Assembly (NCBI GenBank): GCA_001595885.1
Contig: LSSH01000021.1
Coordinates: 1-23,584, forward strand
Origin: Candidatus Proteinoplasmatales archaeon SG8-5
Lineage (GTDB): Archaea; Thermoplasmatota; Thermoplasmata; SG8-5
Length of the DNA: 23,584 bases
Direction: 5' to 3'
Below the pieces are notes generated by a model. It worked only from the letters and a program-made list of their open reading frames with translations, had not been told where the DNA came from and made no database searches. Shown one piece after another: positions 14,970 through 23,016 of this stretch. The position numbers and the translations under genes are program-made. Every line of letters begins with the position of its first letter. Within the stretch, counting starts at the first letter, position 1.

Positions 14970-16196
14970 TCACGACTCGGTCTGCGGTGCCAGTGCGAAG
15001 TTGTCGTCCAGCAGCCTGTCCTGTATGTCGCTGACGTCCTCGCCCCTCTTCATGAGCGCGTATATGGGGCCGGAGTTCACAAGGCTGTTGACGAACTGGA
15101 GGCCCATTATCCTCTTGTCCTTGATCAGCAGCTTCTTGTGCCAGCGGGGCGTTGACCTGGAGACGGCCTTGCACTTGCCGATTTCCTTCGAAGTGGAGCC
15201 GATTGCCACGACCGGCGTGTCGAAGACGTTGAGGATGTTCACGACCTCAGCGCCTGCGTATTCGGTTTCCACACCAGCCATGTTGAGGCCGGCAACCCTG
15301 CCCTGTTCGATGGCGTTGGGCCAGATGGCGAAGGTCCCCTCCTTTCCACCCACCTGCTCCCGCACCTCGGCGATGTCACCGGCCGCGTAGATGTCCTTTA
15401 AGCCCGTGCGCATTGCCGGGTTTACAATAATGCCGCCTTTGGCCTTGATGCCGGAGCTTTTGACCAAGTGTATGTTCGGGGCCACGCCGATGGCCATGAC
15501 GACCATATCACATTTCAGCTTCTTCTTGCCCAGGGCCGCACTTTCGACCTTTCCATTTCCCCTAATGCTCTGCACAGCGTCGTTGAGGACGACGCGGATA
15601 CCGTTGTCCCCGAGGATGCCCAATACTTTCTTCGAAACATCGGGGTCCAGCATCCTGGCAAGTATGTCAGGGAGCAGCTCGACTATAGTCACGTCGACGC
15701 CCCTCTTCCTCAACATCACGGCGGTCTCGATGCCCATGAAACCGCCGCCGACAACGACGGCCCTCTCGGCACCCTCGTCCAATTGCTTGATAATCGCGAG
15801 TGTTGAGTCCAGTGTGCCCATCACATGAACGCCCTTCAGATCCAAACCGCTTATGTTCTTGGGTACAATCGGGCTGGCGCCGGCGGCGACCAGCAGGCGG
15901 TCGTACTTAATTGCCTTGCCGTCGGCCAGTTTGATTTCTTTGTTGCGAGGCTTTATTGCGAGAGCCTCCGCATTCTTTATGAAGGTGGCGTTATGTTTCC
16001 TGTAGAAATCCCTATTGAAACGCATTATCTTCTTTTTGTCGGTCTCGCCGGACAGCAGTTCGGGAAGCGAGCATGGGGAGTATGCCGGGTATTTCTCCCG
16101 CGAGATTATTGTGATTTCCGATTCCTCGTCGACGCCCCTTATCGCCTGGAGGGCGCTCGTGCCGGCGCCGCCGTTCCCCAAAATCACGTAATGCAA
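14970..16196 (-). CDS. FAD/NAD(P)-dependent disulfide-type oxidoreductase, CoA-disulfide-reductase/NADH oxidase-like
   Basis: This 408-residue flavoprotein has GNGGAG (7-12, FAD), GGGFMG (150-155, NAD(P)H) and IYAAGDIAEV (from 269, FAD). C42 in SPCSLPELLSG lies where CoA-disulfide reductases carry their single catalytic cysteine (C43 in YxxCxLPY), so reduction of CoA disulfides, polysulfide or oxygen is possible. Related enzymes also act as rubredoxin reductases. The start is TTG at 16196, with AGGTGGG eight bases upstream; a GTG nine bases further in is the alternative but would shorten the first beta strand. It is separated by 11 bases from the PanE-like gene. The physiological acceptor is unknown. 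Confidence 0.85.
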   Translation of the reverse strand: MHYVILGNGGAGTSALQAIRGVDEESEITIISREKYPAYSPCSLPELLSGETDKKKIMRFNRDFYRKHNATFIKNAEALAIKPRNKEIKLADGKAIKYDRLLVAAGASPIVPKNISGLDLKGVHVMGTLDSTLAIIKQLDEGAERAVVVGGGFMGIETAVMLRKRGVDVTIVELLPDILARMLDPDVSKKVLGILGDNGIRVVLNDAVQSIRGNGKVESAALGKKKLKCDMVVMAIGVAPNIHLVKSSGIKAKGGIIVNPAMRTGLKDIYAAGDIAEVREQVGGKEGTFAIWPNAIEQGRVAGLNMAGVETEYAGAEVVNILNVFDTPVVAIGSTSKEIGKCKAVSRSTPRWHKKLLIKDKRIMGLQFVNSLVNSGPIYALMKRGEDVSDIQDRLLDDNFALAPQTES

Positions 16197-16207
16197 TGGG
16201 ATCCCAC

Positions 16208-17152
16208 CTATTCAGTGTGCTCGGGCAGCTCCGAGCCCTTGATGAGGGCGACAATGGTAGAATTGTAGGGAGTCGGGATGCCCTTGAGCTTGCCGTATTC
16301 GACTATCTTGCCGTTGATGAAGTCAATCTCCGTAGGGCTCCCCCTCTCGATGTCGACGTGCATTGACGTCCTGTGATGTCCGGCCTTGTCCAGGTATCCC
16401 ATGCAGTGGTCCAGGAATTCCGGGCCGTAGCTGATGCCGCTGGCCTCTGCGACCTCTATCCCTTCGATTAAGACAGCCCTCACGAGTTCTCTTGTCTCCC
16501 TTAACTCCATCATCTGTTTCATCGTCCTCCTGGTCAGCGCGCACTCGGGGCTCAGGGCCGCATTGAGGATGACCTTCTCCCACTCGTACTTCTTTATCTC
16601 TCCCGTGAAAACGGTCTCAAGTTCGGCTGCCGTGATGAGTTCGGCGAGTTCACTCGCTTTCCCCTCGGCAGCTGGGTTGACCGTGCCGACGTAGTTGGGG
16701 GGATTGAAGAAGGACATTCGCAATTTGCCATTTCCGATCATGTTGCCGGCGTAGTTCACGACTATACGGAGCGTGTTTTCCTCACCGAACACTTCGGCTA
16801 TCAATTCTTCAGTGTCCAGGCCGTTCTGAAGGCTGACCACGGTCGTGTCCCCCGCGACCGCACTCTTCATCATCTGCATTATCTTCGGGAGGAATGAGGC
16901 TTTCACTGACACGAGGATATAATCTATGTTCTTACCTGCAAGATCGTCAATGGAATAGCAGAGGTTCTCGGATGGGAAAGGCACGTTCATCTTCTTCGTT
17001 CCGCCTATCGAAAGGCCTTTGTCCCTTATCTCGTCCAGATGGTCCTTGAGTATGTCGACGAGGATCACGTTGTGCCCCGCATCTGCCAGATGCGCGCCCA
17101 TTATCCCGCCGATTGGCCCGGCGCCGATGACTGCTAAGTTCACGGATTTCAA
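16208..17152 (-). CDS. PanE/ApbA-family 2-dehydropantoate 2-reductase-like protein
   Basis: This 314-residue protein has the Rossmann GAGPIGG (10-16), SLQNGLDTE (107-115), the WEKVILNAAL box (K193, N197) and a C-terminal SPTEIDFINGKIV...PTPYN, all typical of ketopantoate reductases, which reduce 2-ketopantoate with NADPH. The family also contains reductases for other 2-keto acids, and its place among acyl-CoA genes rather than coenzyme A synthesis genes leaves the substrate open. The start is a TTG overlapping the ligase TGA (TTGA), with AAGGAGGG six bases upstream; a GTG six bases further in is possible. Confidence 0.85.
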   Translation of the reverse strand: MKSVNLAVIGAGPIGGIMGAHLADAGHNVILVDILKDHLDEIRDKGLSIGGTKKMNVPFPSENLCYSIDDLAGKNIDYILVSVKASFLPKIMQMMKSAVAGDTTVVSLQNGLDTEELIAEVFGEENTLRIVVNYAGNMIGNGKLRMSFFNPPNYVGTVNPAAEGKASELAELITAAELETVFTGEIKKYEWEKVILNAALSPECALTRRTMKQMMELRETRELVRAVLIEGIEVAEASGISYGPEFLDHCMGYLDKAGHHRTSMHVDIERGSPTEIDFINGKIVEYGKLKGIPTPYNSTIVALIKGSELPEHTE

Positions 17153-18708
17153 GTCTGACCCTCCTTCTGTTCTGCATACATTTCTCTCAACTTCCGATGT
17201 ATTATTTTGCCCGAACCCGTTCTGGGCATCTCCTCAATGCTGATAAACATCACCTGCTTCGGCCGCTTGTATCCTGCCACCTTGTCCCGGCAGTATTCGA
17301 TGATGGCCTTCTCCTCCATCTCGCACGTTGCGACGACCACGGCGGCTACCTTCTCACCCCACTTTTCGTCGGGAAGTCCTATCACCGCAACACCGACCAC
17401 GTCAGGATGGCAGCCTATCACCTCCTCGAGCTCGCTCGGATACACATGCTCGCCGCCCGTTATTATCATGTTGTCCTTCCTGTCAACTAGATAGTAAAAG
17501 CCGTCATCGTCACGCCTTGCCATGTCTCCAGCGCTAAACCACTTACCTTTGAAGGCCGCTTTCGTCTTCTCCGGGAGCTTATAGTATTCGTCAAAGAGCA
17601 TTGGACCGCGCGAATACAACTCACCCACAACCCCAACCTCGACCTCGTTCCCATCCTCGTCCAGTATCTTGACGAAGTCCGTGCCCACCGATTCGAATCC
17701 GATAGAACCGAGTTTCCTCATCTGGTCCTCCGGCTTGAGCACTGTCACGATGCCGGCCTCGGTCGAACCGTAGCCTTCGAACAGTTCCACACCCGGAAAG
17801 AACTCCGTGATGTCGGTCTTCATCTTCTTGGTCGCGGGGGCGGAGGAGCAGAGGAGTTTCCTTATCGAACTGGTGTCGTGTTTCTTGGCTTCATCACCGA
17901 CGCTCAATATGAGGTGATAATGCGTTGGAATCAGTGAAATGAAGGTAACCTTTTCCTTCTCGATGATCTCCAGTATCTCGTCTGCCCTGAAGGAACGGGC
18001 CGGGTGAACATATACCGACGCGCCTATGTATAGGAATGTAAAGGTAAAGAAGGTCGTGTTCACATGGAACAGGGGCATGACGTTGAGGCAGATGTCCCTT
18101 TCATTGAATCCGAAATCCACGGCATTGATCAGATAGAAGGCCACGTATGATTCGTGCGAGCGCACAACCCCCTTCGGCACACCGGTGGTGCCGGACGTGT
18201 ATAGTATCACCCATGTATCCTCCGGGTCGACGGTGGCCACGATTTCGATGTCAGGGGAATCCTTGATGAAATCCTCGTACTCGCAATAGCCGTCAACCTT
18301 CCCGCCGACTACGACATATCTGTCCGAACCTATGTTCTTAAGGTCGGGCTTGACGGAATCGATGGTCGGGGTGAACTCCTCGTGCACGATGAAGGCTGAC
18401 GCGTCCGAATTGTTCACGATGTATTCTATCTCCTTGCCTATCAATCTGAAGTTTACTGGGACCATTATTATGCCTGTCTTTGCCGTGGCAAGATAGACCT
18501 CGACTATCTCGATGCAGTTCTCCAGAAGAACCGCCACCTTGTCCCCCTTCTTCAGCCCGAGACCGAGGAGGCTGTTCGCGAGCCTGTTTACCCGTTTGTT
18601 CAGTTCTGAATATGTGAAGTTGCGCGTCGAATCCTTCAGCGCAATAGTTTTCGGAAACTTTTTCGCGTTCACCTTCAGCATCTGGCCCAGGTTCAGCCAG
18701 TGGGTCAT
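17149..18708 (-). CDS. AMP-forming acyl-CoA synthetase (fatty or aromatic acid-CoA ligase)
   Basis: This is a 519-residue member of the adenylate-forming family with the P-loop YTSGTTGVPKG (170-180), MPLFHVN, GYGSTEAG (312-319), the DMARRDDDGFYYLVDRKDNMI hinge region and the catalytic lysine K501 in RTGSGKIIHRK. It converts a carboxylic acid, ATP and CoA to acyl-CoA, AMP and PPi. The acid is not readable from sequence: benzoate, phenylacetate-type or fatty acids are all possible. Its start abuts the stop of the upstream ADP-forming synthetase (TGAATG), with GGAGGAG inside that gene. In bacteria the RTGSGK lysine is the target of GNAT acetylation, which makes the two GNATs nearby noteworthy. 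Confidence 0.9.
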   Translation of the reverse strand: MTHWLNLGQMLKVNAKKFPKTIALKDSTRNFTYSELNKRVNRLANSLLGLGLKKGDKVAVLLENCIEIVEVYLATAKTGIIMVPVNFRLIGKEIEYIVNNSDASAFIVHEEFTPTIDSVKPDLKNIGSDRYVVVGGKVDGYCEYEDFIKDSPDIEIVATVDPEDTWVILYTSGTTGVPKGVVRSHESYVAFYLINAVDFGFNERDICLNVMPLFHVNTTFFTFTFLYIGASVYVHPARSFRADEILEIIEKEKVTFISLIPTHYHLILSVGDEAKKHDTSSIRKLLCSSAPATKKMKTDITEFFPGVELFEGYGSTEAGIVTVLKPEDQMRKLGSIGFESVGTDFVKILDEDGNEVEVGVVGELYSRGPMLFDEYYKLPEKTKAAFKGKWFSAGDMARRDDDGFYYLVDRKDNMIITGGEHVYPSELEEVIGCHPDVVGVAVIGLPDEKWGEKVAAVVVATCEMEEKAIIEYCRDKVAGYKRPKQVMFISIEEMPRTGSGKIIHRKLREMYAEQKEGQT

Positions 18709-20793
18709 TCACTCCTCCGAAATCCTTATTCGGGCGTCCGCAACCAGTGCTCTGTCTCCGTAGGCGATCACTGGGTTCAGGTCCATTTCCGATATATCCG
18801 GGAAATCTGTGACCAATTGTGACACTCGCTGAAGAATCTCAGCCAATGCCTTCTCGTCAACGCCCTCCTCGCCTCTGAACCCTGACAGCAGCTTGTGTGA
18901 CTTGACCGATGTGATCAGATCCGTGGCCTCGTATGCCGTGACCGGCGTTATGCCAAAGGCGACGTCCTCCAAAACCTCGACGTAAACGCCTCCGAGGCCG
19001 AACACGATGAGGTGCCCGATGCCTGGCTCGGCCTTCGCGCCGATGATTATCTCCTTGCCCTCAGGTAAAAACTCCTGGACGAGGAAGCGGGGTTTTTCTG
19101 CCGCAAACCTTTCTTCCATTTCCTCGACGACGGTCTTGACCTCTTCCTCCCCCACGTCCAGAGAGATGCCCTTGACATCGCTCTTATGAACTATGCTTTC
19201 CGCATCAACCTTCAAGACCACCGGAAAACCTATCTCACGTGCGGCCGCGACCGCCTCTTCCGGATTGGAGGCCGTCATCCACTTCGCCGTTGATATCTTG
19301 TATGCATCAAGCAGGCTGAAGACCTCGTCCGCCGAGAGTAATTCGCGTCCTTCATTCCGTGCAGTCTGTATCTGAGCCTTGGCTTTTTCAGCGTCCACAT
19401 CATCGAATATCGTGGGCGTGCCGACCTCGCGGCTGACCAGGTTGTTGTACCTCGTCATGGCCGCGAGCGCCCGGGCCGCCGTTTCGGGGAAGCTGTAAAA
19501 TGGTATTCCACTAGCTTTCAGTATCCTGATTGTTTCGGTCCACTGGGCCTTGTCGGTCATGAGGTTACAGATTATGGGTTTCTTTCCCTCTTTGTTAACC
19601 TCGGCCATCTCCTTCGCGATGGAATCCGTGTCCACGAAGAAGGGCGTCACGAAGTTGAGGAAGACGCTGTCTATCTGAGGGTCGTCCATGAGAGTGTCCA
19701 TCGCCGCCCTGAAATGCCCGGCGTCCCCCGTTGCCAGGACGTCGATGGGATTGCTGACGGCAGCGGCTGCGTGCAGTTTACCGGTGAGAGTTTCGACCGC
19801 GTTATCGGAAAGTGGCGGTATCTCCAATCCAGCCTCCACTAACTCGTCGGTCGCAATTATGGCTGGACCGCCGGTGTTCGTAATCAGGCCCACTCTGTTA
19901 CCTTTGGGTATTGGCTGGGTCGCAAATGCCACTGCGGCCTGGCACAGCTCCTCCTCGTCCCTGAAAGTGACTATACCGCACTTCCTGAACATCAATTCGG
20001 TGGCGATGTCGACCTTTGCCAGTCCGCCTGTGTGGGAGGACACGGCCTTTGCGCCTTCAATTGTACGGCCAGTCTTCATGGCGAGTATCGGCTTCTTCGC
20101 TGCCACCTCCCTAGCGACCTCCATGAACTCTCCCGGGTCAGGCAGGCTCTCGATGTGCACTACTATCACGCGAGTGAGTTCATCATCGCCCCAGTACTTG
20201 ATTATCTCTGGGATGGATATGTCGCAGGCGTTTCCGTTGGAGGCGTACATTCGCACACCGACGCCGAGTTCGGAGAACCGTTGATTGATGACCTCACCCA
20301 CGCCGCCGCTCTGGGCGACTATGGATATGTTGCCGGTCTCCGGCTTCGTGAAGGTGAAGTTGCAGTAGGCCCTGACGTCCGCGTCCGTGTTTATTATGCC
20401 CTGGCAGTTCGGCCCGAAGAGGCGGATGCCGTGTTCCTTGGCCTTTTCTACCGCCTGGCTCTCCAGCTCGGCGCCCTCCCCGCCGATCTCCTTGAAGCCG
20501 GCGGAGTTGATGATGACGACCTTCACTCCCTTCTTACCGCAATCCTCGATGGCCATGGGTACGAACTTATTCGGGATCACGATGTGCACGAGGTCAACCT
20601 CGTCTTGAACGTCTAATATCGACCCGAAGGCCCTGATGCCGCGGACCTCGTCCGCCTTCGGGTTGATCGGATAAATCCGACCCTTGTATCCGAAGTCCAC
20701 GAGGTTCTTGATGACCCTGTTTCCGATGGACAGCTCCTTCGTTGATGCGCCGATGACCGCCACTGACCTAGGATTGAACAACACTTCCATCAT
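18709..20793 (-). CDS. acd: ADP-forming acyl-CoA synthetase (fused alpha-beta, acetyl-CoA synthetase type)
   Basis: This 694-residue protein fuses the two parts of archaeal ACD enzymes: a CoA-binding domain (LFNPRSVAVIGAS near the N-terminus), two ligase-CoA domains with the phospho-histidine in SSHTGGLA (H254, compare H257 of Pyrococcus ACD), and a C-terminal ATP-grasp domain (about 470-694, ending DLNPVIAYG). It makes ATP from acyl-CoA, ADP and phosphate, or runs in reverse. ATG 20793 is preferred: GAGGAG lies about ten bases upstream, whereas a TTG 18 bases earlier would overlap the preceding stop. A second ATG follows at once. It may recover energy from products of the pathway; substrate range is unknown. 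Confidence 0.9.
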   Translation of the reverse strand: MMEVLFNPRSVAVIGASTKELSIGNRVIKNLVDFGYKGRIYPINPKADEVRGIRAFGSILDVQDEVDLVHIVIPNKFVPMAIEDCGKKGVKVVIINSAGFKEIGGEGAELESQAVEKAKEHGIRLFGPNCQGIINTDADVRAYCNFTFTKPETGNISIVAQSGGVGEVINQRFSELGVGVRMYASNGNACDISIPEIIKYWGDDELTRVIVVHIESLPDPGEFMEVAREVAAKKPILAMKTGRTIEGAKAVSSHTGGLAKVDIATELMFRKCGIVTFRDEEELCQAAVAFATQPIPKGNRVGLITNTGGPAIIATDELVEAGLEIPPLSDNAVETLTGKLHAAAAVSNPIDVLATGDAGHFRAAMDTLMDDPQIDSVFLNFVTPFFVDTDSIAKEMAEVNKEGKKPIICNLMTDKAQWTETIRILKASGIPFYSFPETAARALAAMTRYNNLVSREVGTPTIFDDVDAEKAKAQIQTARNEGRELLSADEVFSLLDAYKISTAKWMTASNPEEAVAAAREIGFPVVLKVDAESIVHKSDVKGISLDVGEEEVKTVVEEMEERFAAEKPRFLVQEFLPEGKEIIIGAKAEPGIGHLIVFGLGGVYVEVLEDVAFGITPVTAYEATDLITSVKSHKLLSGFRGEEGVDEKALAEILQRVSQLVTDFPDISEMDLNPVIAYGDRALVADARIRISEE

Positions 20794-20797
20794 GATA

Positions 20798-22042
20798 CTA
20801 CTTCTCCTCAAGTTGCTCGATGAACGCCTCTATGTTCGTCTTCGCCTGCTCGTCTGAGAGGCACCGAAGGTCGTTCAGGTCCCCGTTTATGGTCAGGGCC
20901 GGGATTCCGGTCTCGGTCTCGAGCCGCTGGGGCATGCCGTATCGGTTGTTGGAGTTGTTGGGGCAGGTCTTGGCATCGTGATAAACGATGCCGTCAATCT
21001 TGAAGAAATCCAGCATTTCCTTGATGTACCTCTCCTTGGCATCGTCCGATCGCACGATGAAGAGTTCCGTATAGGCTCGGGCCATGCTGTTGAAGGCGTC
21101 GTTGGGATCGAAGGCCGAGAATATCCAGCTGTTGCAGTACGTTGAGGCAAGTACGCTGGTGTTCAATGTCCCGAAGAGCTCCGAATGGTCCCTCAGCCTA
21201 CCCCAGATGGGCATGCCTTCCCAATATAACCTGAACCTCTCCCCCTCGACCGCGCCCTCGCCGTTCTTAACCCTTTCCTCCAGCTCCGCAAGGAGCATCT
21301 TATAATAATCCACAGCCTGCTGGGTCCCCCTCAACACGACCGCAGGGCCCATGTGAATGGTCCCGTCAAAGAAAGTCAGGGGGGAAGGAACGGCTGCTGC
21401 GGTATCGAGGACTTTCTTCCAGAGGTCCGAGCATTCGCGCGAAAGCGTAAGCACTTTCTTCAGGTTTTCTATGTCAAACCTCTCCCCGGATATCTTCTCG
21501 AGGGGTTCTGTCAGCGCCTCCATTTGCTTTGCCACCGACCGCACATGGGCTTCAGTGATGTCCTTGATTCCCCGATGGGTGTGGACCCCATGAATGGGGA
21601 CGCCGTACTCGGTGGCGAACCATCCGAACCAATCCTGAACGTCACGGCATTGGTTTGTGTTGAACACGACCACATCAGGTTTGGGTATGCTCTCTATGCC
21701 CTCGTAAGCCTTTGACAAAGGGGTTGTCCTCTGAAGGTACGCGCCGATGTCTGCGGTGAGATAGGAGCATATCTCAGGTGAATATCCGATTGCATTGGCA
21801 TAGGGTATCAAGTCTGTGGACATCCTTGTTGCGCCCAGCATGGCGGCGTGGTTCTCCGGGAAGTACACATAGAATCCCAGGCTTCTCAGAATCTCAGCCG
21901 GACCAACACTCGAGCACCAGGCAACCTTCATGTCGCTGCTCTTGGAGGCCGTGTCCAGCTCATAAAAATAATCGGCCATTATCTTTCTCATTTCACCTGT
22001 CGCCATTATCTTCTTCCGAATTGGTTTCTCAACTTCTGACAT
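20798..22042 (-). CDS. 2-hydroxyacyl-CoA dehydratase/benzoyl-CoA reductase family catalytic subunit (single)
   Basis: This 414-residue protein is of the HgdB/BcrB/BadE family. C43 (AWCSSVGPAEILRSLG), C92 (SPEICSYL), C132 (NTNQCRD) and C360 (DAKTCPNNSN) are candidate FeS ligands, and RLYWEGMPIW (272-281) is the family core motif. It is distinct from both bzdN and bzdO in this window. These enzymes normally need two catalytic subunits and an ATPase activase; no partner subunit is visible here, but an activase gene is divergent from it. It is the first gene of the minus-strand operon, with AGGGGGG before its ATG. Function could be 2-hydroxyacyl-CoA dehydration, aryl-CoA reduction or double-cubane-type reduction. 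Confidence 0.83.
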   Translation of the reverse strand: MSEVEKPIRKKIMATGEMRKIMADYFYELDTASKSSDMKVAWCSSVGPAEILRSLGFYVYFPENHAAMLGATRMSTDLIPYANAIGYSPEICSYLTADIGAYLQRTTPLSKAYEGIESIPKPDVVVFNTNQCRDVQDWFGWFATEYGVPIHGVHTHRGIKDITEAHVRSVAKQMEALTEPLEKISGERFDIENLKKVLTLSRECSDLWKKVLDTAAAVPSPLTFFDGTIHMGPAVVLRGTQQAVDYYKMLLAELEERVKNGEGAVEGERFRLYWEGMPIWGRLRDHSELFGTLNTSVLASTYCNSWIFSAFDPNDAFNSMARAYTELFIVRSDDAKERYIKEMLDFFKIDGIVYHDAKTCPNNSNNRYGMPQRLETETGIPALTINGDLNDLRCLSDEQAKTNIEAFIEQLEEK

Positions 22043-22217
22043 CGTGTATCCCCCCTACGAATACAGCACAAATGGGTGGGTAACAGGAATGAATGGAAGC
22101 TATTAATCTTTTGTGTTTTTTCCCCGGATGGACCGATGCCAACTATCAAATATTAGTAATGTTTTTTCGTTTATCAACGTAATATATATCCGCACCGAAA
22201 TCGCGGGAGGTCCTTAC
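22043..22217. promoter_or_regulatory. Divergent promoter region between the dehydratase-family operon and the activase
   Basis: This 175-base AT-rich spacer separates two divergent genes. On the plus strand ATATATAT at 22182-22189 is a TATA-like box; transcription would start near 22212, close to the proposed CTG start. A second AT-rich candidate is AAATATTAG at 22148-22156. On the minus strand TATTAAT at 22101-22107 (reading ATTAATA) could serve the operon starting at 22042. None of the TTGTA palindromes found at 2470-2576 occurs here, so the two divergent promoters are probably controlled differently. Confidence 0.4.
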
Positions 22218-23003
22218 CTGAAAGAGACGTATTTTGCCGGAATCGATGTGGGAACATCCCACATCAAGGTCGTACTCATCGACGGGTCTGACGAGGTCAG
22301 AGGCTCTCATATCCGAAGGTCGGGCGCCGACCTGCAAGCTTCGATATCCACGGCCTTCGAGGAGGCCATGGCCAATGCGGGAGCCATTCCTGATGATGTT
22401 GTTTATACGGTCGCAACAGGTTTCGGCCGCGGGAATGTCACATTCGGTGACGAATCCAAAACTGAAATAAGTTGCCATGCCAGAGGTGCACACCATTATT
22501 TCCCGGGGAGGTTGACCATAATAGACATCGGCGGCCAGGACACCAAGGTTATCAAGATCGATGATGTCGGAAAGACCATAAGGTTCAGGATGAACAGGAA
22601 ATGCGCCGCCGGCACAGGGGCGTTCCTGGAGGAGATCGCCCACAAGCTTGATATCCCTATGGATGAGATGAACGCACTCGCTCATAAATCGACCAAAGAC
22701 ACGGCGTTGGGCAGCTACTGCACTGTCTTCGCCTCGACGGAGATACTCACCCGAATCAGGGAAGGGGAGAATGTCGAGGACATGGCCAAGAGCGCATTCG
22801 AGTCGGTGGCCAGGAGGGTAATCGAGATGGACTCCCTTGAAGGTAGGATTGTCATGACAGGCGGTGTGGTCGCTTACAATGACATTGTGAAAACCATTCT
22901 TGAGAGGCATACTGGGAACGAAATACTCGTGCCCCCCGAGCCACAGCTTATCGGTGCTTTCGGTGCCGCGTTATTCGCGAAGGAGGCCAAGCTTGAAAGC
23001 TGA
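22218..23003 (+). CDS. ATPase activase, HgdC/BcrA/BadG family, probable CTG start
   Basis: This ASKHA ATPase reads FAGIDVGTSHIK, ATGFGRGNV, IIDIGGQDTK, NRKCAAGTGAFLE and GSYCTVFASTE. The two cysteines fall at residues 129 and 168 if translation begins at CTG 22218, nearly the 127/166 of Acidaminococcus HgdC, and the length becomes 261 residues against 260. GGGAGGT lies six bases before this CTG. Starts upstream (GTG 22113, ATG 22128) lack ribosome sites and would add a 30-35-residue extension unlike the family, running through the TATA-like box. The cysteines bridge a [4Fe-4S] cluster between two monomers; ATP hydrolysis drives one electron into a dehydratase. Its likely client is the divergent dehydratase-family protein. 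Confidence 0.85.
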   Translation: MKETYFAGIDVGTSHIKVVLIDGSDEVRGSHIRRSGADLQASISTAFEEAMANAGAIPDDVVYTVATGFGRGNVTFGDESKTEISCHARGAHHYFPGRLTIIDIGGQDTKVIKIDDVGKTIRFRMNRKCAAGTGAFLEEIAHKLDIPMDEMNALAHKSTKDTALGSYCTVFASTEILTRIREGENVEDMAKSAFESVARRVIEMDSLEGRIVMTGGVVAYNDIVKTILERHTGNEILVPPEPQLIGAFGAALFAKEAKLES

Positions 23004-23016
23004 ATCGGTCATTCAG
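23000..23016. terminator. Short hairpin between convergent genes
   Basis: CTGAAT (23000-23005), a five-base loop CGGTC, and ATTCAG (23011-23016) form a six-base-pair stem that spans both stop codons of the convergent activase and ligase genes. There is no T-run after it in either direction, so a terminator role is weak; archaeal termination usually relies on U-tracts. Confidence 0.2.
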
